In this document: one piece after another, positions 8,445 to 15,742 of the stretch
How positions within the stretch are numbered: the stretch's first letter is position 1
How the letters are laid out: each line of letters begins with the position of its first letter
Assembly (NCBI GenBank): GCA_963701675.1
Contig: OY969623.1
Span: 4,154,001 to 4,218,000, forward strand
Origin: G963701675 sp963701675
GTDB taxonomy: Bacteria > Planctomycetota > Planctomycetia > Gemmatales > Gemmataceae
Length of the DNA stretch: 64,000 nt
Direction of reading: 5' to 3'
Notes under the pieces: generated by a model
Databases searched by the model: none
What the model was told of the DNA's origin: nothing
What the model saw: the letters and a program-made list of their open reading frames with translations, nothing else
Made by a program: the position numbers and the translations under genes

Positions 8445-10952
8445 CTAGGCATCTAATTCGCCGAACAAACTTGGCGTGGAACTTTCACGCCGGCGACGAC
8501 GTGGCGCCCCGGTCTTCGCCTCGAGATGCCGCGTTTCAAGGTCGTGCAGGACCTCGCGCGCACGGCTCAGCACCTCTTCAGGCACACCGGCCAACCGGGC
8601 GACGTGGATGCCATAGCTCTGATCTGTCTTACCGGCCGCGATCTTGTGCAGAAAAACCACATCATTGTTCTCTTCGTGGACAAGCACGTTGTAGTTACGC
8701 AGGGCGGGCAACCGTTCGGCGAGCAGCGCCAGTTCATGATAATGCGTAGCGAAAAGGGTACGGCAGCCGATTTGATTATGCAGGTATTCCGCGATGGCCC
8801 ACGCCAAAGAGATGCCGTCATAAGTGCTCGTACCGCGTCCGAGTTCATCGAGAATGACCAGGCTGCGGTCGCTGGCGTTGTTTAGGATGTTGGCCGCTTC
8901 CGTCATTTCCACCATGAACGTGCTCTGGGCGCGGCTCAATTCGTCGCTGGCGCCCACGCGGGTGAAGATGCGATCGCAAAGGCCAATGCGCGCCTGTTTG
9001 GCGGGCACGAAGCTCCCGACGTGTGCCAGAAGCGTGAGTAAAGCCACTTGGCGAATATACACGGACTTACCGGCCATATTCGGTCCGGTAATGAGCAAGA
9101 GCGTGCCTGCGTCGGTCCCCAAATGGGCGCTGTTTGGGACGAAGGTTCCGGGCGGCAAGGACTGGTCAAGGACCGGGTGACGGCCATCTTCGATCTCAAT
9201 CAGGGGCTCGTCGCAGATGATGGGCCTGCAATATTGCCGCGCGGTGGCCAGTTCGGCCAAGGCCGCAAGAACGTCAAGCGTTGCTAAGACCTCCGCAGTT
9301 TGTAAGAGCCGTTGGGTTTGAGAAGCAACTCGGTCACGCAACGCAACGAACAGTTCATATTCGCGCTGATAGATTTTCTCTTCCGCAGTGAGGACTTTTT
9401 CTTCGTACGCCTTCAATTCCGGCGTGATATAGCGCTCGGCGTTCTTAAGAGTCTGCTTCCGTTGATAATCTGACGGGATACGCTTGGCGTGAGTATGGGT
9501 GATTTCGATGTAATAGCCGAAGACTTTATTGAACCCGACCTTTAGACTGCCAATTCCGGTGCGCGCGATTTCGTCGGCCTGGAACTGGGCAATCCACTCT
9601 TTGCCGCCCCGAGCCACGCCATGAAGTTCATCCAGTTCGGCATCGTACCCTCGCCGAATGATGCCTCCTTCTTTCGAACTCAAGGGTGGGTCGTCGACAA
9701 GGGCGGTCTCCAATGCGTCGCGCAGGTCCGGGCAAAGTTCGAGCCGCGATTCCAAATCCCGGAGCATCGGGCATCGCCGAGCCGTCACCTTGGCCTTGAC
9801 GCGCGGTAGAAGCTTCAACGTCCTGGCGATGGCGGCCAGGTCGCGGGGAGTCGCACGGATTGTGCTTACGCGGGATGTCAAACGTTGTAAGTCGGCGCCT
9901 TCGTTCAGCACTTGCCGCAAATCCTGGCGCAGTGCGTGGCCTTCTTGCAATTCGGCCACCGCATCAAGCCGGCTCTCAATGGCCTCACGGTCGGCGAGCG
10001 GCGCCAGGAGCCATTCGTGGAGCAAGCGTGCGCCCATAGGCGTTACGGTCCGGTCGATATGCGCAAGCAACGATCCGTCACGATCACCTTCGCGAAGTGT
10101 CCGTGTCAACTCCAGGCTACGGCGAGTAACTTCGTCGAGAAACAAGAAGTGGTCAGAGCAATGGGGGCGCAGTCGGTGCAAGTGGGATGCCGCGGTCTTC
10201 ACGGTCTCCCGGACGTACAGAAGTAAACCGCCGGCCGCCGTGACGCACGGTTGCTGATCGTCGAATCCAAACCCTGCCAGCGTGGTGACCTTAAAATGTT
10301 CATGCAATGCGGCTCGGACGGATGGTGGGTCAAACGTCCAATCCGGACGAGTAGTTATGGTCACGGACGGTAGCATGGCGCGCAGCGGTTCGACCAGCGG
10401 CGTGTTTCGGCTACCAGAGCGCGTTTCAGCGCCGGCCTCAGCACAAATACACTCGGCCGGGTTCAGCCGTGCCATCTCGTCGGCCAGGCTGCTTCGGCTG
10501 ATATCGGCCGCGTGAAAGGCGCCCGTCGACAATTCCACCCATGCCAAGCCGATCGGCCCACGTCCGTCCCCCGCGGAGCTCCAAACTGCAACGAGATGAT
10601 TTGATTGTCGCGGGTCGAGAAGTTCATCTTCGGTGAGAGTGCCCGGCGTAATTACTCGGGTGACTTCACGTTTCACCAGCCCTTTGGCGAGGGCTGCATC
10701 CTCGACTTGATCACAAATCGCCACCCGATGTCCGGCTCGTAGCAGCTTGCGGAGATGTGTCTCCAAGGAGTGGTGCGGAAACCCGGCCATGGGTATGACC
10801 TTGTCCCGGCTCGTCAGCGTCAAACCCAGTTCCCGGGCGGCCCGTTCCGCATCTTCACCAAATAGTTCGTAGAAATCACCCATCCGAAACAGCAACAGCA
10901 TGCCAGGGTGCTGAACCTTGGCCTCCTGATATTGCTGCATCATCGGGGTCAT
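8445..10952 (-). CDS. mutS: DNA mismatch repair protein MutS
   Basis: An 835-residue protein, close to the usual MutS length. The N-terminal mismatch-binding motif is present (RMGDFYELFGEDA, the F-x-E element) and the ATPase has Walker A GPNMAGKS at about residues 623-630, Walker B LVILDELGRGTS and the following TYDGISLAWA. The C-terminal helix-turn-helix region is followed by a basic end (RRRRRESSTPSLFGE). It recognises base mismatches and starts repair with MutL, which is not in this window. The start codon abuts an inverted repeat (10956-11074), and no clear ribosome binding site is left upstream. Confidence 0.97.
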   Translation of the reverse strand: MTPMMQQYQEAKVQHPGMLLLFRMGDFYELFGEDAERAARELGLTLTSRDKVIPMAGFPHHSLETHLRKLLRAGHRVAICDQVEDAALAKGLVKREVTRVITPGTLTEDELLDPRQSNHLVAVWSSAGDGRGPIGLAWVELSTGAFHAADISRSSLADEMARLNPAECICAEAGAETRSGSRNTPLVEPLRAMLPSVTITTRPDWTFDPPSVRAALHEHFKVTTLAGFGFDDQQPCVTAAGGLLLYVRETVKTAASHLHRLRPHCSDHFLFLDEVTRRSLELTRTLREGDRDGSLLAHIDRTVTPMGARLLHEWLLAPLADREAIESRLDAVAELQEGHALRQDLRQVLNEGADLQRLTSRVSTIRATPRDLAAIARTLKLLPRVKAKVTARRCPMLRDLESRLELCPDLRDALETALVDDPPLSSKEGGIIRRGYDAELDELHGVARGGKEWIAQFQADEIARTGIGSLKVGFNKVFGYYIEITHTHAKRIPSDYQRKQTLKNAERYITPELKAYEEKVLTAEEKIYQREYELFVALRDRVASQTQRLLQTAEVLATLDVLAALAELATARQYCRPIICDEPLIEIEDGRHPVLDQSLPPGTFVPNSAHLGTDAGTLLLITGPNMAGKSVYIRQVALLTLLAHVGSFVPAKQARIGLCDRIFTRVGASDELSRAQSTFMVEMTEAANILNNASDRSLVILDELGRGTSTYDGISLAWAIAEYLHNQIGCRTLFATHYHELALLAERLPALRNYNVLVHEENNDVVFLHKIAAGKTDQSYGIHVARLAGVPEEVLSRAREVLHDLETRHLEAKTGAPRRRRRESSTPSLFGELDA

Positions 10953-10955
10953 AGC

Positions 10956-11074
10956 AGTTGTCAGTTGTTAGTTGTCAGTTGTCAGTAGGCTCCGTCGATA
11001 GTGTGAAATTGTATGATGGAAGGTCGAGACAGTCGCCAGTTGCCAACTGAACTGACAACTAACAACTGACAACT
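10956..11074. repeat. Perfect 24-base inverted repeat between mutS and the anti-sigma gene
   Basis: The arm at 10956-10979 is the exact reverse complement of 11051-11074, separated by 71 bases. Each arm is itself made of TTGTCAG/TTGTTAG units of seven to eight bases. It fills most of the 128-base gap between two same-strand genes, and reaches within four bases of the mutS start. It may act as a terminator or attenuator, or be a dispersed non-coding repeat. Confidence 0.8.
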
Positions 11075-11080
11075 ATTCGG

Positions 11081-11557
11081 TTACTGGCTACTTCGCTTTG
11101 ACATGAACACGGCATTGCCGGTTTCGTTGTAGCCAACCTCGGACATGTAATGACGCATGAGCATAACGCCGCGGCCACAAGGCCGTTCTAAGTTCTCGAC
11201 GGCGGTGCAATCCGGAACGTCTGACGGGTCGAAACCCGGTCCTTCATCGCTCACCCAGACCTCGAAGCGCTCGGCGGTTACCCGATAAGCGATCTTCACG
11301 GCCTTGGCGCGATCCATCTGGTTGCCGTGCTTGATGGCATTGACGAGCGCTTCTTCGAGAGCCAGTTTGATGCTGAATATGTCGTGCTCGGTGAAGTGGT
11401 GCGCTTTGAGCGCATTCTCGACTTCTTCTTGAACACGTCGCGCCGCCGCCGCATCGCTCGGGATGATCAAGTCTTTCATCGGGGTCAGATCGGAATTCGG
11501 CTCGGCCCCGTTATCGTCCGGCATTGCAGTGCGCCCAGGAATGGGTCGTCCTGACAT
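11081..11557 (-). CDS. Anti-sigma-factor-type histidine kinase-like ATPase (RsbW family)
   Basis: A 158-residue protein with the HATPase_c_2 fold. The N box is LALEEALVNAIKHGN, the G1 box is VSDEGPGFDP, and the G2 box is CGRGVMLMRHYM. Such proteins phosphorylate STAS-domain antagonists and sequester a sigma factor or another target. A STAS protein is encoded just upstream on the same strand (11699-12067), so the two probably form a partner-switching pair. No sigma factor or phosphatase is nearby. The first about 25 residues are disordered and the true start could be the ATG at 11524 or 11479. Confidence 0.88.
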   Translation of the reverse strand: MSGRPIPGRTAMPDDNGAEPNSDLTPMKDLIIPSDAAAARRVQEEVENALKAHHFTEHDIFSIKLALEEALVNAIKHGNQMDRAKAVKIAYRVTAERFEVWVSDEGPGFDPSDVPDCTAVENLERPCGRGVMLMRHYMSEVGYNETGNAVFMSKRSSQ

Positions 11558-11698
11558 GTTCGCCCCGGCGTTCGTGGCCGTGGACTTATGATGAATGACT
11601 CAAGCCTCCGTGGATTCGGGCGACGTTACCCGTGGGCTCGGGTGTTAAGTGGATCCTTTTACTTTGCTCCAGGAATCAAGGAGTGGGGTTGGTGCGAC

Positions 11699-12067
11699 CT
11701 AAAACGCCTGCAAGGCCGCTTGCTCCTCGTCATAGATGGTGAACACCTTGTTCAACTTGGTGATTTCAAACACTTCCTTGATCTGGGGATCGATATTGCA
11801 CAGTATGAGCCGGCCCCCCGCCGGTTGCAATTTCTTGTTGAGATTGATGAACTTGGCGAGCGCGGCACTCGACAGATATTCGACGTTGCCGAAGTTCAAA
11901 AGAATCTTGCGCCGACCCATTTCGTCGACCAGGCTGAAAAGCTGCTCGCCAATGATTTGAATATTCTGCTCGTCCAGAATCTTGCGATCAGTGAAGTTCA
12001 CGACAGTCACGTCGCCGATGTCTTCGACTTCCAGGCGTCGGCGCCGCGGTGGGGACGACATGGTCAT
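11699..12067 (-). CDS. STAS-domain anti-anti-sigma factor
   Basis: A 122-residue single-domain STAS protein: VEDIGDVTVVNFTDRKILDE, then KILLNFGNVEYLSSAALAKF, where the serine pair of LSSAAL is the expected phosphorylation site, then GGRLILCNIDPQIKEVF. It would be the substrate and antagonist of the RsbW-like kinase encoded 140 bases downstream. An ATG two codons further in (12061) is an equally good start. Confidence 0.88.
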   Translation of the reverse strand: MTMSSPPRRRRLEVEDIGDVTVVNFTDRKILDEQNIQIIGEQLFSLVDEMGRRKILLNFGNVEYLSSAALAKFINLNKKLQPAGGRLILCNIDPQIKEVFEITKLNKVFTIYDEEQAALQAF

Positions 12068-12287
12068 GATCTCCTTGTCCTATGAATCAAGCCGCGACGC
12101 GAACTGCGCGGATGAGGCCCGCTCTTCTAATTGATCGTAAAGGGACGTAGGGCGATGTCAAGCTAATTCTGATTAGGCGAAAGGCTTATTCTTGCGAGGA
12201 AACCCGCACCGATCCGCAAATGCGGTGTGTATGAAATGAGCGGACGAGATATGAATCACCGGCAACGCGGTTGCCGCGGTCCGGTAG

Positions 12288-12307
12288 CACAGACATTTCT
12301 GTCTGTG
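12288..12307. terminator. Short hairpin after the lipoprotein gene
   Basis: Eight-base perfect arms (12288-12295 and 12300-12307, CACAGACA/TGTCTGTG) around a four-base loop, starting four bases after the stop at 12311 on the minus strand. It is placed like a terminator but has no clear T-run. A similar palindrome occurs widely in planctomycete intergenic DNA, from memory. Confidence 0.45.
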
Positions 12308-12310
12308 TGT

Positions 12311-12556
12311 TCAATACCGGCAACAATCCTGCGGCGCTCGTTGCCAATTGGCGGTCGTGCTCGGCGAGTAGTGCGACGGCGCCGGACAGCAGACCGGAGC
12401 GTAGCCCGACGGGCACACCGGAGCGGGATAGCACACTGGTGCGGCCCCGTGGCCGTAATGGCGATCGTGGCACCAGCGATCACACAGGCGGCAACAGCCG
12501 ACGGCCGGCAGCATTACCAACAGGCCAGCCCAGATTGCCAGACGTTTACCGATCAT
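12311..12556 (-). CDS. Small cysteine-rich lipoprotein candidate
   Basis: The start is placed at ATG 12556, preceded by GAGGAG. The 81-residue product begins MIGKRLAIWAGLLVMLPAVGCC, with a lipobox-like LPAVGC that would leave an acylated cysteine near residue 20. The mature part is rich in Cys, Pro, Tyr and His (CRLCDRWCHDRHYGHG, VCYPAPVC). Short secreted proteins with such composition are frequent in planctomycetes and have no assigned role. An alternative frame upstream adds 24 unlikely residues. Confidence 0.6.
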   Translation of the reverse strand: MIGKRLAIWAGLLVMLPAVGCCRLCDRWCHDRHYGHGAAPVCYPAPVCPSGYAPVCCPAPSHYSPSTTANWQRAPQDCCRY

Positions 12557-12673
12557 GCCACGCTCTCCTCGTAACTCCTTCTTACCCGGCTGCGCAGGAT
12601 ATCGCCGTGGGCCGGGGAAACGGTGCAATAACGATTTGAAAATGGGGCGTCAAGACGCGAATTTGTGAAGTGC

Positions 12674-12732
12674 ACTAACCCGAAGCGTAAGCGAGGCGGC
12701 ACTTCGAAACCTCGCTTACGCTTCGGGTTAGT
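12674..12732. repeat. Perfect 23-base inverted repeat (CCGAAGCGTAAGCGAGG family)
   Basis: Arm 12674-12696 is the exact reverse complement of 12710-12732, with a 13-base spacer. The core CCGAAGCGTAAGCGAGG is, from memory, a common dispersed palindromic element of planctomycete genomes. It lies downstream of a minus-strand gene (stop at 12752) and could also end transcription. Confidence 0.8.
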
Positions 12733-12751
12733 ATCCCCGAATGGGCGGAAA

Positions 12752-12997
12752 TCACCCGCGAATCAAATACACCACGCCCACGGCCGTCAACAAGCCCCCA
12801 GAACCAACCGAAAGATATCGGCAGGCGTCCACTCCCAGCTTATCCACCGCTCCTTGAGGAAAGGCCTCTGCCAATCCAATGATGATCATGGCCATTCCCA
12901 GCACCATGGCAGCCGCTCCGATGATTCGGTTGCGTAACGACAGCAGGTCGTCTTCGTCGCGCTTGCTGCTGCTTCGTTTTGTGGGCGGTTTCGCCAT
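12752..12997 (-). CDS. Small two-helix membrane protein
   Basis: An 81-residue protein from ATG 12997. A basic, serine-rich head (KPPTKRSSSKRDEDDLL) is followed by two hydrophobic segments (IIGAAAMVLGMAMIIIGLA and LSVGSGGLLTAVGVVYLI). No family is recognised. It is close to the next minus-strand gene upstream, whose stop is 24 bases away, so they may be cotranscribed. Confidence 0.6.
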   Translation of the reverse strand: MAKPPTKRSSSKRDEDDLLSLRNRIIGAAAMVLGMAMIIIGLAEAFPQGAVDKLGVDACRYLSVGSGGLLTAVGVVYLIRG

Positions 12998-13021
12998 TCT
13001 CAAGGCTCGGCTTGTTACGCC

Positions 13022-14002
13022 CTACGGGGTTTCTGACACGGCCGCGGGTTGAATCAGTCTGACGCCGATAGGCAGCTTCAATTGCAGTTCAAGTTCCCCG
13101 ATCTGGTGGGCAATGCGCTGGGCCACTTGTTCGTCGGCCGCGAGCTGCCCTTCGATGGTCGACGTCTCCTTTGATAGCAACTCATCTTCCTTGCTCCGGC
13201 GTGGCCCTTCCGCGTCCAAGCGCAGTAGTTCTTCCTGCGCGGCTAGGACCGCGAGTTGCTCTTCGAGTTGAACGATCGCCTTGTCTATCTCGGGAGTGCC
13301 TTTCTCGGCCTTCTTGCGATTGAGCTTCACTTGAATCGCCGTTTTCTCGAGGCAAACACGGCGCAAATCACGGAGTGCTTCGATGCGCATTTGATCGTTG
13401 ATGGACTGATCTTCATTCGCCTTGGCGCGTTCTTTTGGTGACGCCTGTTTTCGCATTGCTTCGAGTAACATTTGATTGTTCTTTATTGCCTCCCTGTAGG
13501 GGCTGTACATATGACGCAACACGTCTAGCCTCTGGACACTCCTATCATGCCTGAATTGATTCCGTAGAAATCCAAAATATGTTTCGGTGACGCCGTTGAT
13601 GATTACCTTGAGGTCGTCGACCTCCTTGCCGCGCATGGAAACCCGGAGCACGTCACCATCCTGGGGAAAATCTACTTCGATCTTCTGTTCCAACCAAGCG
13701 GGCGCATCGGGCTGGGCTTGAATCGTTTTCAGCTCCGCAACCTCCGGGCGTGCCACCGCCGCATCGCATACCACTCGGCTCTTGATCAGCACCAATTGGG
13801 TCCGTTTGAATCGTTCGAATTCCGCATCGCTTACCAGGGCTTTCGAATCCACGCCGGCTTCCTTCGACATCAACAGCAGCGCACTGACCAAGCGGTCGCG
13901 CTGCGAAGCCATACTGGTGGCAAGGGCGTGGGCCAATGACGCCGCGACTAACACAAAGGCGATCACAACCAATACCCGCGCAAACGGTCGGATGCGAGTC
14001 AT
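13022..14002 (-). CDS. Membrane-anchored coiled-coil protein
   Basis: The start is ATG 14002, seven bases after GGAGG; an in-frame upstream start would overlap moaA. The 326-residue product has one N-terminal membrane segment (about residues 7-28) and then long helical, charged stretches (KAEKGTPEIDKAIVQLEEQL, STIEGQLAADEQVAQRIAHQ) typical of coiled coil. The layout recalls the periplasmic part of polysaccharide co-polymerases (Wzz/GumC), but there is no C-terminal membrane helix and no kinase. No function can be assigned. Confidence 0.7.
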   Translation of the reverse strand: MTRIRPFARVLVVIAFVLVAASLAHALATSMASQRDRLVSALLLMSKEAGVDSKALVSDAEFERFKRTQLVLIKSRVVCDAAVARPEVAELKTIQAQPDAPAWLEQKIEVDFPQDGDVLRVSMRGKEVDDLKVIINGVTETYFGFLRNQFRHDRSVQRLDVLRHMYSPYREAIKNNQMLLEAMRKQASPKERAKANEDQSINDQMRIEALRDLRRVCLEKTAIQVKLNRKKAEKGTPEIDKAIVQLEEQLAVLAAQEELLRLDAEGPRRSKEDELLSKETSTIEGQLAADEQVAQRIAHQIGELELQLKLPIGVRLIQPAAVSETP

Positions 14003-14027
14003 GAGAAATACCTCCGGTGAAAGGATT

Positions 14028-15065
14028 CTACCCGCCAATGGAATGCATGGTGCGGTGCGGCTTAACGAATCGGGCGGTGTTGATTTCGTGACCTTCCCAT
14101 TTTTCGGAAACGTTCCGACGGATCACATCCTGGATGATCGCCGGGTCGGCATGTTCGCGCAATAACCGCTTGACATCCACCTCGTCGAGGGCGAATAAGC
14201 AGTTGCGAAGCTTGCCGTCCGCGGTCAGCCGCATGCGGTTGCAGCTCATGCAGAACGGCCGAGATATCGAAGCAATGATTCCTACTCGCCCGCCACCGTC
14301 TGTGTACTGAAATTCCATGGCCGGCGCCCTGGGGTCGTAGTCGTCGGCCGGCACGAGCGGCGCGACATCGCGTTCGATTAGTTCAAGGATTTCGTGAGCG
14401 AAGTAGACCTTTTCCTTCTCCCATTGGTCGGCGCCGATCGGCATGTATTCGATGAAACGCATTTCCAAACCGCGTTCACGTGCAAACCGCGCTAGCGGCA
14501 CGACCTCGTGCTCGGTAATGCCGCGGATACTTACCGCATTGAGCTTGATCGGGTGAAAGCCGGCGCGGCGCGCTGCGTCGATGCCGTCGATGACCCGTTC
14601 CAAGCCGTCGCGGCGGGTGAGTTGGCGGAATCGCTGAGGGTCGAGCGTGTCGAGGCTGATGTTGATTCGCCGTAAGCCAGCGTCGTAAAGTTCTTGAGCC
14701 GCGTCTGCCAGAAGTATGCCGTTCGTGGTGAGGCCGACATCGCGGATGCCATCGATGGTTCCCAGCATCCGCACCAGTTGCGGGAGGCCACGCCGCATCA
14801 AGGGCTCGCCACCTGTCAAGCGGATCTTGTCGATGCCGAGTGGCGCCGCAATCGTAACGAAACGGGTAATCTCTTCGAAGGTCAGCAATTCGGCCTTGTC
14901 GACGAACTCCACCTCTTCCGGCATGCAATATGTGCAGCGGAGATTGCACCGGTCGGTGACACTGATGCGCAGGTTGTTATGAACGCGACCAAACGTGTCG
15001 ATCAATTGTGTTGCGGGCAGTAGGGGCCGTCTGACCGATCGTGGTTGTCCTGCGTCGACGCTCAA
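14028..15065 (-). CDS. moaA: GTP 3',8-cyclase MoaA
   Basis: A 345-residue radical-SAM enzyme. The N-terminal cluster motif is C40-x3-C44-x2-C47 (CNLRCTYC), followed by the SAM-binding GGEPLMR segment. The C-terminal cluster cysteines are in CMSCNRMRLTADGKLRNC. It turns GTP into 3',8-cyclo-GTP, the first step of molybdopterin synthesis. The family normally ends in a Gly-Gly that projects into the active site; here the end is HSIGG, which fits. It follows moaE by four bases, so moaD-moaE-moaA is one transcript. MoaC, MoeA and MoeB are not in the window. Confidence 0.96.
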   Translation of the reverse strand: MSVDAGQPRSVRRPLLPATQLIDTFGRVHNNLRISVTDRCNLRCTYCMPEEVEFVDKAELLTFEEITRFVTIAAPLGIDKIRLTGGEPLMRRGLPQLVRMLGTIDGIRDVGLTTNGILLADAAQELYDAGLRRINISLDTLDPQRFRQLTRRDGLERVIDGIDAARRAGFHPIKLNAVSIRGITEHEVVPLARFARERGLEMRFIEYMPIGADQWEKEKVYFAHEILELIERDVAPLVPADDYDPRAPAMEFQYTDGGGRVGIIASISRPFCMSCNRMRLTADGKLRNCLFALDEVDVKRLLREHADPAIIQDVIRRNVSEKWEGHEINTARFVKPHRTMHSIGG

Positions 15066-15068
15066 TTG

Positions 15069-15488
15069 CTATTCCTTCGTTTCGGGATGAACCCACTCGG
15101 TCGCGCCATCTGCTCCGTGTTCCTTTTTCCAAATAGGAACCACGTCTTTTAGCCGGTCGATGGCGTAACGACATGCCTCGAATGCCTGGCCACGGTGAGG
15201 ACAACTTACGGCGACGGCCACGCTGATGTCCGCAATTTCGAGGCGGCCCAACCGGTGAACCAACATGATATCACCGACCGGCCATCGTGCACGTGTTTCT
15301 TGTTCGATCTCAGCCAGTTTTTTCTCCGCCATCTCTGGGTAGGCTTCGTAGTCCAATGCCGTTGTCACCCGTCCATTGGTCAAGTCACGCACGGTTCCTA
15401 AGAACGTGACGACAGCGCCGGAACTCGATCGGCGTACCATTTCCGTTAAGGCGTGGTAATCAATTGGATCACGAGTGAGTTGGATCAT
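15069..15488 (-). CDS. moaE: Molybdopterin synthase catalytic subunit MoaE
   Basis: A 139-residue MoaE. Visible family features are GAVVTFLGTVRDLTNGR, LDYEAYPEMAEKKLAEI, VHRLGRLEIADISVAVAVSC, HRGQAFEACRYAIDRLK and the lysine-rich end PIWKKEHGADGATEWVHPE that carries the catalytic lysines. It combines with thiocarboxylated MoaD to make molybdopterin. The start overlaps the moaD stop by four bases. Confidence 0.96.
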   Translation of the reverse strand: MIQLTRDPIDYHALTEMVRRSSSGAVVTFLGTVRDLTNGRVTTALDYEAYPEMAEKKLAEIEQETRARWPVGDIMLVHRLGRLEIADISVAVAVSCPHRGQAFEACRYAIDRLKDVVPIWKKEHGADGATEWVHPETKE

Positions 15489-15742
15489 GGTATCGTCGAG
15501 CCGCCGCTCACGGGCGGCAACACGGCAATTCGCGAAGCGCCGGAGATCAGCACGTCGTCGCCGGCGAATTCATCATTGACCGCAATCGCGCACCGCGGGA
15601 GCAATGCAGCTAGGGCTGGACATCGTATTGCAAGTTGGCGGCGCAACTCACCCACATTCGGTGGCGATGGCAATTCCAACTGAAGACATTCCTTTCCTGC
15701 AAGATCCCGGGCACGTGCAAACATATGTACTTCGATGATCAT
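15485..15742 (-). CDS. moaD: Molybdopterin synthase sulfur carrier MoaD, with a 4-residue C-terminal tail
   Basis: The start is placed at ATG 15742, which overlaps the stop of the upstream oxidoreductase by four bases (ATGA). The 85-residue ubiquitin-like protein has the expected MFARARDLAGKE, VGELRRQLAIRCPAL, AIAVNDEFAGDDVLISGAS and IAVLPPVSGG. In known MoaD proteins the Gly-Gly is the very end and is adenylated and thiocarboxylated. Here it is followed by STIP before the stop. The tail would have to be removed, or reflects drift or a sequence error. It feeds sulfur to MoaE, encoded directly downstream. Confidence 0.88.
   Translation of the reverse strand: MIIEVHMFARARDLAGKECLQLELPSPPNVGELRRQLAIRCPALAALLPRCAIAVNDEFAGDDVLISGASRIAVLPPVSGGSTIP

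Noticed and set aside
9658..10257. 199-codon plus-strand frame inside mutS
   Set aside because: Antisense to an intact MutS; low-complexity Ser/Arg composition typical of a shadow frame.
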